From Bacteroidota bacterium (GTDB lineage Bacteria > Bacteroidota > Bacteroidia > Bacteroidales > F082): a stretch of DNA of 21,908 nt. The stretch is taken from the NCBI GenBank assembly GCA_002686705.1, contig NYYH01000033.1, positions 1 to 21,908 on the forward strand, read 5' to 3'. The notes beneath the pieces are model-generated. The model had not been told where the DNA came from and made no database searches. It saw only the letters and a list, made by a program, of their open reading frames with translations. Made by a program: the position numbers and the translations under genes. The number at the start of each line of letters is the position of its first letter. The stretch's first letter is position 1. This document shows, one piece after another, positions 15,065 through 21,908 of this stretch.

Positions 15065-17995
15065 TTATTTTATTTTAGCTATCTTTCTTCTTAAATCGCC
15101 TTTGTTAGTGCTAATTTCATAGATATAGAATCCGGCAGGTAAATTTTTTCCAAAATTACTTCTTCCATTCCATATAGTTGAATGCTGTCCACTTGGTAAG
15201 TGGTTGTTGATCAATGTGCTAACAACTGTACCGCTGAGATTATAAATTCGTAATGTAACGAAAGATTCTTGATCGAGTCTGAAAGAGATTGTTGTTTGAT
15301 CAGAAAATGGATTTGGATAATTTGTTGATAACTGTTCATTCCCCAAATCGACCATTTCATCAATACCTACACCAAGTCCAATACCTCCAGAATAACAATA
15401 TACTCTGCCGTTTCTTCCTCCAATTACCATCTCCATAGTACCATCTCCAACTATATCAGGAATAGCATTAATTGCATCAACAGGAGTTGAATAATTAAAA
15501 GATTCAAGATCCTCACCGTCAACTCCATTTAAGAAATAACCATAATTATTTGAAAATAATGTTCCAATTATAACATCGTTAATCCCGTCACCGGTTATAT
15601 CATCAATTGGTGCCACATTCCACGATTTATCAGCAAGAGGTAGCGACCAAATAGTTGACGCATCAAATCCATCCAGAACAATACCATTTTGAGCACTATG
15701 CGCAATAAGAACATCAGCATATCCGTCAGAATTAACATCCTTAAGTCGTTCGAAGCGAAGAATTAATTTATAAGCACCAATACTTCCCTGATAAATTTGA
15801 GCATTGTTAACCGGATTTATGTAGTAATAATTTCCATAAAAATCTCCTGCTATTACATCTTTAACTCCATCTCCGGTAATGTCATCTAATTGCATCAATG
15901 CCCAGACTGATGATCCTGCAGTATTTTTTGTCCATTCAATAGTTCCTGTTGAACCATTAATTCCATAAACTCTTCCTTCTGTTTCATCGGCATTAGAAGC
16001 ACCTGCAATAACGTCAGGTTTACTATCGCCTGTAAAATCTTCTACACCAATTACTGAAAATACTGGTCCTCCAATATATCTTTCCCAAATTGATATGCCA
16101 TCCAAACCGTTTAAACAATAAACTCTTAACGGGCCAGTATCTTCACTATCGTCACCGGTACATGCCAATACATCATTAATGCCATCATCGTTATAATCGT
16201 AGCTTGCATCAACTGCATAAACCCAGCCACCATTACCATATTCATGAGTATCATGTTTCCAAATCTGTGTACCGGTTTTTCCAGAAATAGCAATTATTGA
16301 ACGATCTCCACCGGTAGTAGCTACAACAACATCTTCGTAACCATCGCCATTAATATCTTCAATAGTAGTCAATCCGGGTTGATCATAAACGTTACCTGAA
16401 TAAATTTCAAATTCCCACATTACATCAGCTATGTTATGAGAATTTCCATTAAAACACCTCACGAAATTATCTTCGGAACAAATGATGACATCGCCAACGG
16501 TATCGCCAGTAATATCCTGGATAGGGGCAATCGCCTTTGGGCTATTATCATAACTTGTGTTTATAAGATAGGTCCATAGAGCATCTCCAATAGGCCAAGT
16601 TTTTTCCAGTCCCTCTCCATCAAGATTAATATTGTAGGGATTATTTGCCGGATCATTATTGGTGATTGTAAGTTCTCCTACATAAGGCCCTGCTTTTATT
16701 GGATTAAACCAAACTCCAACCAAAGTTGAATTCAAAGGCGCAATATTTATAGGAAAAGTAACAGATTCATCAATAATATAGTTCTCAGAGTTAGAAATGA
16801 TATCACTTACTATGAGAGTAGCATCACCAATATTTTCAATCTCAAGAAACCACCTTGTAAATGCACCTGCACGCACATCACCATAATTATGCGAGCTATA
16901 GGGAATATACATTGATGGACCAGAGTTTACAGCTTCACCTGTTAAAGTAACATCAACTGAAGGTGTAATAGGATCCGTTGACTCAACTGATACAGTTACA
17001 TTTAAAGATCCCACAGTTGTTGGTGTATATGTTAATGGAATCATAATTGAATTTCCGGGATTTATGATTTGCGGTGGGCTAAAAGTAGAGGAGATAGGTG
17101 CTGAACCGGGAATTGTTAAACCAGTTATTTCAAGATCATCATCTCCAACATTTTCCACTTCCATATTCCAAGTTTCATTAGTTCCAATAGTAACAGTTCC
17201 GAAATTATGAGAAGTAATTGGAATATTTATTTCTGGCGTTCCTGAGCCGGAAAGATTGACTTTATATAATTTACTAGGAGAAGAAAGTTGTCCGTCAACA
17301 TACCAAAGATAGGTATCGTCATATACAATACCAGCTGGTTTAATATTTTCACAAGCATGACTTTCCAGTACATTTCCAGATTGGTCAGTTTTGTAAATCA
17401 TATTTGCATTATAATCAACCATCCACAAGTCATCTCCGTGAGTGCAGATATCCCATATTTGATCAGCGGGAGGAGTAAACTGGCTTATAACCGCACCTGT
17501 ATTGTCAACTTTGTAAATAGTTCCGGGATCAGGGTAATATGTGCCAACCCAAAAATCACCATCATCATATGCTATTCCACTCATGTAATGGTCGGGAAGA
17601 TTAAATGTTGAGAGAATAGTTCCTGATAGATTCAGTTCTATTGCTGTTGCTGGTGTAGAAGGAGTAGTGACGTGATCAGTAATCCAAAGTTCTGATCCAT
17701 CCCATGTCATACCAAAGCAATCACCTATGGCTGGGTTTATAAACTGTATCTGCGTTGAACCATCAGATGGATCGAATCTATAAAAATGATCACCATCAGC
17801 ACCGTAAATACCGAAATATAAATATGTTCCATCCCAAGCTAATCCAGAGGCTTTGCCAGGTATATCCCAAGATTGTAAAATTGTCCACTCCTGTACTTCT
17901 CTATTTAAATCTGAATCTTTTTGTGAGAATGTTGTGCTGAACATTCCAAATAACACAAAAAGAATTATTGTTATTTTTTTCATTTTACTTTTCAT
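15065..17995 (-). CDS. T9SS-exported surface protein with choice-of-anchor-D-like domains and eight FG-GAP-like repeats
   Basis: The 976-residue protein has a signal peptide (about 5-23, cleavage near TFS|Q). Residues 40-250 look like a propeller of repeated GLAWDGTYLY / GMTWDGSELW / GIAYDDGDFW / GIVYDDTYLW units. Two choice-of-anchor-D (ASH)-like Ig domains follow (255-353 and 361-462), with HNFGTV and HNYGDV starts. Residues 470-870 hold eight calcium-loop repeats of the type DxxGDGxxDV, near 494, 547, 600, 653, 705, 753, 799 and 847, alternating with PQQ-like W strands as in FG-GAP/integrin-alpha propellers. Residues 890-976 are a type A T9SS sorting domain (NYPNPFSDQT to KIAKIK). It lies 45 bases after the deiminase stop on the same strand, so the two are probably co-transcribed. 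The role is likely adhesion or binding at the surface; no catalytic motif was seen. Confidence 0.85.
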   Translation of the reverse strand: MKSKMKKITIILFVLFGMFSTTFSQKDSDLNREVQEWTILQSWDIPGKASGLAWDGTYLYFGIYGADGDHFYRFDPSDGSTQIQFINPAIGDCFGMTWDGSELWITDHVTTPSTPATAIELNLSGTILSTFNLPDHYMSGIAYDDGDFWVGTYYPDPGTIYKVDNTGAVISQFTPPADQIWDICTHGDDLWMVDYNANMIYKTDQSGNVLESHACENIKPAGIVYDDTYLWYVDGQLSSPSKLYKVNLSGSGTPEINIPITSHNFGTVTIGTNETWNMEVENVGDDDLEITGLTIPGSAPISSTFSPPQIINPGNSIMIPLTYTPTTVGSLNVTVSVESTDPITPSVDVTLTGEAVNSGPSMYIPYSSHNYGDVRAGAFTRWFLEIENIGDATLIVSDIISNSENYIIDESVTFPINIAPLNSTLVGVWFNPIKAGPYVGELTITNNDPANNPYNINLDGEGLEKTWPIGDALWTYLINTSYDNSPKAIAPIQDITGDTVGDVIICSEDNFVRCFNGNSHNIADVMWEFEIYSGNVYDQPGLTTIEDINGDGYEDVVVATTGGDRSIIAISGKTGTQIWKHDTHEYGNGGWVYAVDASYDYNDDGINDVLACTGDDSEDTGPLRVYCLNGLDGISIWERYIGGPVFSVIGVEDFTGDSKPDVIAGASNADETEGRVYGINGSTGTIEWTKNTAGSSVWALMQLDDITGDGVKDVIAGDFYGNYYYINPVNNAQIYQGSIGAYKLILRFERLKDVNSDGYADVLIAHSAQNGIVLDGFDASTIWSLPLADKSWNVAPIDDITGDGINDVIIGTLFSNNYGYFLNGVDGEDLESFNYSTPVDAINAIPDIVGDGTMEMVIGGRNGRVYCYSGGIGLGVGIDEMVDLGNEQLSTNYPNPFSDQTTISFRLDQESFVTLRIYNLSGTVVSTLINNHLPSGQHSTIWNGRSNFGKNLPAGFYIYEISTNKGDLRRKIAKIK

Positions 17996-18040
17996 TTTGA
18001 ATTAATGTTTGGTTTTGGTTTTCGATAGGAAGATTTCAAA

Positions 18041-20071
18041 TTATTCAATCCGTATCAGTTTTCCGCTTCTAGTAGTATTTCCACTTGTTATTCTGTAGAA
18101 GTATAATCCCGGTTTCAGCTCCGCTTTTACTTCTCCAATATTTATAGTGATATGATTTTCATTACTACTAATTAAATGCTTCAATTTGTCCAGTATTAAT
18201 CTACCGTTATAATCAAATATTTGAATCGCTACTTCATTACTTTCAGAATTCCTGATAATGAAATTAAGCTGGTTAGTAAACGGATTCGGATAAGCGGAAA
18301 TATGCACTTCAGTTAATGTAACATCATCAATTTCAGAAAGAAGATCACCATCTATCATTATTGGTTCAGCATATATATCCAAATCAGTTTCAATTAACAT
18401 TGTATCAATTACTAGTTCGCCAAATTTAGAAACGGGGAGATCGCAAAGTATATTCAAATTAAGAGTGTCGTCTTCGGAAAGCACATAAGGCAAGTCTGGC
18501 ATTTCTTCAACATACCACATAAATTCGTCACCATATTCAGTAATTGAATTAATAGTAACTATGTCTGATGTTAAATTAGTAATATGTAAAGGGATACCAT
18601 ATATCATATCTTCCGTAGTTTCAAATAATACAGTATCTGGGTTAAATGCAAGTTCAGTTTGTGGGAAATAAACATTTTTAAATACAAATGGATCAGGCTC
18701 ACCAATAAATGGTTGTTTTGCATTTCTTCCTGACTCATCCGCTGCAAATAAATAATAGGAAACAGTATCGCTTGGCATTACACCCTCAATAGTGCCTGTG
18801 TATGTTACATCGCTAACATATTCCATAACTGTTGATGTATAATTGCCACTATTTATTTTATAATAAATAAGTACAGAATCGGCATAAATATTTGATCCGC
18901 TTGCCGCCGTAATATCTGCTGAAATATCATATTCAGGATGATATGCAACAGTTCCAAGAGTTGGCATATGATCAATATAAAGCATGCCAATGTCAGCAAT
19001 ACCCTTTGCTCTGCAATGTAATGCATCAGTATTTTCCCATCCATTATACATAATGCCTATAATTTCATAACCCGGCATAGCTTCTTCGTAAGCTGCAAGA
19101 GCATCGTTATCATATGGGCCTCCGGTAATTGGTACTAGTACCTTATTGTTTAGTATTAAAGAGTTAGTGTATGGTGTATATGGATAATCACCTGGAGTAA
19201 AAACGCGATAAACTTCAAAAGGTGTTCCATAGGAACTTGTTTGAGATGCAAAGTAATCTGCCAAATCCTCATAATCCTGATAACGATTATCGGTAGTTGG
19301 AACCTGACCGAGCAATATTTTGTTAGGAGATAGGTATTTGCTCCAACAATCAATGTGTTTAATGTACTCTCCTAATGGATCATCAAGTACGTCATAAATT
19401 GGATTCCCAAGATAGTCGTTGATGAATCCCGAAACTTCTTCATGAGTAAGCGTAGGGTTTTCATCCCATACTAAATCCGTGGATGCTGAAAGCCCCTTGC
19501 CTGTGCACATGTAGTTTCCTCCAGTGCTTATTAAGTCCATTCCATATAGATCAATATCAAGATATTCTGACATTCTTATCGGAACATCATCATCATTTGG
19601 GCGAGGTCTATTGTAAGGAAAATTGACAATTCCGGGTTGATTATTCCCATCGAAAACAAACCATGGTCCGTAATCTCTTGTCCAATAACTATTGGTTGGG
19701 GCTATTAAAAAGTCACAATTTTCAAGATTTACATTATTATTTTGGTATTGCGTTGTAACGGTTTGCTGTTGAGAAGCATTGGCAACAAGCGTAACAACCA
19801 TAATATCCTCCGCCATTTCTCTTATTAACTCCATAGGAATACCAAATGGATATCTAATCAGAACTCCTTGCATTTGGTCAAATTCTGCCACATTTCTGAT
19901 AATCCCTTCAGGAGGATCCGTTGGATAAAAAGTCTTTGATTTTGTAAATGGAGTAAGCATTTCCTCTTCAGATAAGTAATGGAGCTTACGCCAATCGGGT
20001 TGTGTTTGTCCTATTATCACATTACCAAAAAATAATGCGATGATTGTTATAGTTAGTACTTTCACTTTCAT
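18041..20071 (-). CDS. PPAD-like peptidylarginine deiminase with Ig-like domain and T9SS tail
   Basis: The family converts guanidino groups to ureido groups (arginine to citrulline, or agmatine) through a cysteine nucleophile. The 676-residue protein has a signal peptide (1-21), the deiminase domain (about 48-370), an Ig-like domain (about 380-465), a further beta-rich domain (470-585) and a type A sorting domain (590-676, YPNPFTNQ). The active site reads [10 protein letters not shown] (W130, D133), YNRPRPND (R155, R157), HIDCW (H239, D241), YTNSL (N303) and LHCRAKG (C353). In P. gingivalis PPAD, as I recall, the equivalents are W127, D130, R152, R154, H236, D238, N297 and C351, a near-constant offset. 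R152/R154 bind the C-terminal carboxylate of peptide substrates, so a peptide deiminase is favoured over agmatine deiminase. It should act outside the cell. Promoter at 20113-20147. Confidence 0.88.
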   Translation of the reverse strand: MKVKVLTITIIALFFGNVIIGQTQPDWRKLHYLSEEEMLTPFTKSKTFYPTDPPEGIIRNVAEFDQMQGVLIRYPFGIPMELIREMAEDIMVVTLVANASQQQTVTTQYQNNNVNLENCDFLIAPTNSYWTRDYGPWFVFDGNNQPGIVNFPYNRPRPNDDDVPIRMSEYLDIDLYGMDLISTGGNYMCTGKGLSASTDLVWDENPTLTHEEVSGFINDYLGNPIYDVLDDPLGEYIKHIDCWSKYLSPNKILLGQVPTTDNRYQDYEDLADYFASQTSSYGTPFEVYRVFTPGDYPYTPYTNSLILNNKVLVPITGGPYDNDALAAYEEAMPGYEIIGIMYNGWENTDALHCRAKGIADIGMLYIDHMPTLGTVAYHPEYDISADITAASGSNIYADSVLIYYKINSGNYTSTVMEYVSDVTYTGTIEGVMPSDTVSYYLFAADESGRNAKQPFIGEPDPFVFKNVYFPQTELAFNPDTVLFETTEDMIYGIPLHITNLTSDIVTINSITEYGDEFMWYVEEMPDLPYVLSEDDTLNLNILCDLPVSKFGELVIDTMLIETDLDIYAEPIMIDGDLLSEIDDVTLTEVHISAYPNPFTNQLNFIIRNSESNEVAIQIFDYNGRLILDKLKHLISSNENHITINIGEVKAELKPGLYFYRITSGNTTRSGKLIRIE

Positions 20072-20112
20072 AATAGAAATATTTGGTTTAGTGTTTTATA
20101 TATTAGTGCAGA

Positions 20113-20147
20113 CAAAAGTATGAAGTTGTTGGTTGTTTTGCAACAAA
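20113..20147 (-). promoter_or_regulatory. Promoter of the deiminase gene
   Basis: On the minus strand TACTTTTG (plus 20113-20120) is a perfect TAnnTTTG -7 element. TTTG (plus 20144-20147) is a perfect -33 element, separated by 23 bases. The ATG at 20071 lies 41 bases downstream of the -7 element. Confidence 0.5.
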
Positions 20148-20181
20148 TTGTTCATACTAATATTTATTTACATTACTTTTG
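20147..20181 (+). promoter_or_regulatory. Promoter of tatA
   Basis: TACTTTTG at 20174-20181 is a perfect -7 element. ATTG (20147-20150) is a one-mismatch -33 element, also with a 23-base spacer. The ATG at 20207 follows after 25 bases. The element lies within the longer reading frame from 20120 and so rules against that upstream start. Confidence 0.5.
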
Positions 20182-20206
20182 TCATATAAACGAAAAAAAC
20201 AATAAA

Positions 20207-20449
20207 ATGGGATCTTTGGGAAATATAGCTATGATACAGTATACAGGATGGATTGGTACACCTGAAATTATAATTATTGTTGTTATTGTACTTCTTTTGT
20301 TTGGAGGGAAAAAGATTCCTGAGCTTATGCGAGGTGTAGGGAAAGGTATAAAAGAATTTAAAGGTGGTATTGCCGAAGATAGTGATAAAAAAGAAGGCTC
20401 TGATAAAAAAGAAGACAAGAATTCAGAAGAGACAAAAACTGATAAATAG
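20207..20449 (+). CDS. tatA: Twin-arginine translocase subunit TatA/TatE
   Basis: TatA multimers form the passage for folded proteins carrying twin-arginine signals, together with TatC in the inner membrane. From ATG 20207 the protein has 80 residues: a short N terminus, a membrane helix (about 19-32, ending LLLFGG), then the conserved hinge and amphipathic helix [21 protein letters not shown] (32-52) and a charged Lys/Asp/Glu tail. The start at 20207 gives the standard TatA length; the frame from ATG 20120 adds 29 residues with an extra hydrophobic stretch and overlaps the promoter. No tatC is in the window. An insertion sequence follows within about 100 bases and may have separated tatA from its former neighbour. 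Confidence 0.92.
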   Translation: MGSLGNIAMIQYTGWIGTPEIIIIVVIVLLLFGGKKIPELMRGVGKGIKEFKGGIAEDSDKKEGSDKKEDKNSEETKTDK

Positions 20450-20529
20450 TCCATCCTTACGAACCCTTTAAATTGTTGGTAATCAACAGCAAAAAGTGAA
20501 TAACTCACATGTTTTGCATAAGTTAGATT

Positions 20530-20563
20530 GCAAGGTTTTATATAATTTAGATAAAAATCTTGC
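20530..20563 (+). promoter_or_regulatory. Hairpin just upstream of the transposase start
   Basis: GCAAG (20530-20534) pairs with CTTGC (20559-20563) and TTTTAT (20536-20541) with ATAAAA (20551-20556), with one G.T pair and one bulged base, around a 9-base loop. The transposase ATG is at 20570, six bases after the stem. Such structures near insertion-sequence ends can reduce transposase translation from read-through transcripts; here that is inference. Confidence 0.4.
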
Positions 20564-20569
20564 AGAATA

Positions 20570-21898
20570 ATGAAAGGGAAATTACCAAACCAAGGTCAAA
20601 GAAACATGTTCCGGCCAGTACTAAAAGAGATTATTAATCCTAATCACGAACTTGTGATTTTATCTCAACAAATCGATTGGAATGAATTTGAAAACAGTTT
20701 CAGCCCTTTGTACTCTCACACTGGTCAGCCTGGAGTACCAATCCGTACTATAGTAGGACTGCTGTTATTAAAAAGGATTTATAACTTAGGTGATGAAACA
20801 GTTATGGAGCAGTGGCTTCAAAACCCTTACTACCAGTATTTTTGTGGAGAGTCTGAATTTCAGTGGGAATATCCCTGTGACCCATCAGACATGGTTCACT
20901 TCCGCAAACGTATAGGTGAAGAGGGTGCTGAAAAGATATTTCAATTATCGGTTCAAACAAGGAAAAAAGAGATAAGAACTAAAGATGTTCTCATAGATAC
21001 AACAGCACAAGAAAAGAATATTACTTATCCCACAGATGCTAAATTATTGATAAGGGTTATCCAGCAATGCAACAAGATTGCCAAATTGGAAAGCATCATT
21101 CAGCGCCAGACCTACAAGCGCACCATGAAAAAACTGTTACTTAAACAACGTTTTGCTCATCATCCCAAGCGAAAAAAAGAAGCAAATGCTGCATTGCGCA
21201 AATTAAGGACAATAGCAGGCAGGCTTGTACGGGAACTTGAGAGGACCTTAAACGAAGAAGCTCTAAAACAACATACTGAGCAACTTATAAATTTAAATAA
21301 AGTAGTATCTCAAAAGAGATTGGACAAGAACAAAATCTATAGTTTACATGAACCATCTACCTCTTGTATTGCAAAGGGCAAAGTACACAAGAAATTTGAG
21401 TTTGGATCAAAAGTATCATTTGCTGTTGTGCCTAGAGTAAATATAATTGTTGGAGTGAAGAACTTTAACGGCAACCCAAATGATACATCTACTTTACAAC
21501 CAGCCCTTGACAATGTTGAAAAGATTAGTGGTATTAAATTTAAGAACGCCATTGTTGACAGGGGTTACAAAGGAAAGAAAGAAGTAAATGGTACTACAAT
21601 AGTCACGCCACGGCCACCAAATGCCAAACAGCCTTATTCTAAATCAACTATGCGAAAAGAATGTAGAACAAGAGCCGCTGTTGAACCAGTAATTGGACAT
21701 GTAAAACATGATTGCCGTATGGCGAGAAATTACCTTAAAGGCACTATTGGTAATGACATCAATGCAAATCTTGCAGCAGCAGGGTTCAATTTTAGAGGAC
21801 TGCTCAAGAAAATCAAAGAAGAAATTCTTTGGGCAATTTTTTATATCAAAAACATTATTGAATCAAATGGACAAAACCTTAGCTTTGCTTGTTCATAA
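20570..21898 (+). CDS. IS5-family-like DDE transposase
   Basis: The 442-residue protein has an N-terminal DUF772-type helical domain (about 20-125: FSPLYSHTGQPGVPIRTIVG, LQNPYYQYFCGESEFQW, DPSDMVHFRKRIG). An RNase H-like catalytic domain follows with the triad D143 (LIDTTAQEKN), D330 (AIVDRGYKG) and E372 (RAAVEPVIGHVKHD). A basic helical insertion of about 90 residues (160-250) lies between the first and second Asp. All three acidic residues are present and the frame is uninterrupted, so the enzyme looks active. The IS5-family assignment rests on this architecture and the E-helix motif; the subgroup was not determined. It lies directly downstream of tatA in the same direction. Confidence 0.9.
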   Translation: MKGKLPNQGQRNMFRPVLKEIINPNHELVILSQQIDWNEFENSFSPLYSHTGQPGVPIRTIVGLLLLKRIYNLGDETVMEQWLQNPYYQYFCGESEFQWEYPCDPSDMVHFRKRIGEEGAEKIFQLSVQTRKKEIRTKDVLIDTTAQEKNITYPTDAKLLIRVIQQCNKIAKLESIIQRQTYKRTMKKLLLKQRFAHHPKRKKEANAALRKLRTIAGRLVRELERTLNEEALKQHTEQLINLNKVVSQKRLDKNKIYSLHEPSTSCIAKGKVHKKFEFGSKVSFAVVPRVNIIVGVKNFNGNPNDTSTLQPALDNVEKISGIKFKNAIVDRGYKGKKEVNGTTIVTPRPPNAKQPYSKSTMRKECRTRAAVEPVIGHVKHDCRMARNYLKGTIGNDINANLAAAGFNFRGLLKKIKEEILWAIFYIKNIIESNGQNLSFACS

Positions 21899-21908
21899 GG
21901 ATTGTCTA

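Larger units (their letters stand above)
20530..21898 (+). mobile_element. IS5-family-like insertion sequence, ends not fully resolved
   Basis: A single-ORF insertion sequence is inferred from the intact DDE transposase. An inverted match AAGGTTTT (20532-20539) / AAAACCTT (21873-21880) is the best terminal symmetry I see. It is short and its right copy lies inside the transposase gene, so the true ends are uncertain and the right end may fall beyond the window. No target-site duplication can be confirmed. Coordinates are the minimum supported extent. Confidence 0.6.

Noticed and set aside
18041..20071. Agmatine deiminase (AguA)
   Set aside because: The protein is exported with an Ig-like domain and sorting tail and has the YNRPRPND arginines typical of PPAD; AguA is a cytoplasmic enzyme of about 370 residues.
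20120..20206. Longer TatA start at 20120
   Set aside because: It would add 29 residues with a second hydrophobic stretch and place the start upstream of the -7 promoter element; standard TatA length fits 20207.
20474..20512. Small palindromes GTTGGTAATCAAC and GTGAATAACTCAC between tatA and the insertion sequence as its terminal repeats
   Set aside because: No matching inverted copy is visible at the right end; each is a short local hairpin that could arise by chance in AT-rich DNA.
1..21908. tRNA, rRNA or CRISPR array
   Set aside because: Reading both strands showed no cloverleaf-like gene ends, no conserved rRNA segments and no regularly spaced short direct repeats; the only regular repeats are protein-domain repeats inside genes.

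Overview
The window is AT-rich DNA from a member of the Bacteroidota. Four large secreted proteins end in type A Por/type IX secretion (T9SS) sorting domains (a YPNP motif, then a short beta-sandwich ending in basic residues). Several start sites are preceded by the Bacteroidota promoter element TAnnTTTG, Shine-Dalgarno sequences are weak, and ptb-buk sits beside T9SS cargo. This points to an anaerobic or facultative Bacteroidales/Marinilabiliales-like organism; I cannot name a species.

Layout. (1) 1-2292 is a patchy zone: a 3' fragment of a thiolase, a bidirectional terminator, a minus-strand exported protein that fuses an AhpD-like domain to two tandem YdhR-like domains, and a 5' fragment of an M3-family peptidase lipoprotein that still has a good promoter. 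(2) 2293-9108 holds two tandem paralogous minus-strand giants: Asp-box (BNR/sialidase-like) propeller, FnIII, GEVED, Ig/PKD-like modules, T9SS tail. (3) 9243-11254 is the minus-strand operon ptb-buk (phosphate butyryltransferase, butyrate kinase), divergent from a low-molecular-weight tyrosine phosphatase (11409-11894). (4) 12053-13548 is a tight plus-strand cassette: small lipoprotein, outer-membrane beta-barrel, and a lipoprotein that looks like a Rieske fold without its iron-sulfur ligands. An NhaA Na+/H+ antiporter follows. (5) 15065-20071 is a minus-strand pair: a PPAD-like peptidylarginine deiminase with a T9SS tail, then a 976-residue surface protein with two choice-of-anchor-D-like domains and eight FG-GAP-like calcium-loop repeats. 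(6) TatA (20207-20449) is divergent from the deiminase across a strikingly symmetric promoter region. An IS5-family-like insertion sequence closes the window.

How the genes relate. Most of the window serves the cell envelope: T9SS cargo, lipoproteins, an outer-membrane barrel, an antiporter and a Tat component. Ptb and Buk make ATP from butyryl-CoA or related short-chain acyl-CoAs. The strongest leads are the deiminase, which keeps every active-site and substrate-carboxylate-binding residue I can recall from Porphyromonas gingivalis PPAD at nearly constant offsets, the three-gene envelope cassette, and the AhpD-YdhR-YdhR fusion. No rRNA, tRNA or CRISPR array was seen.
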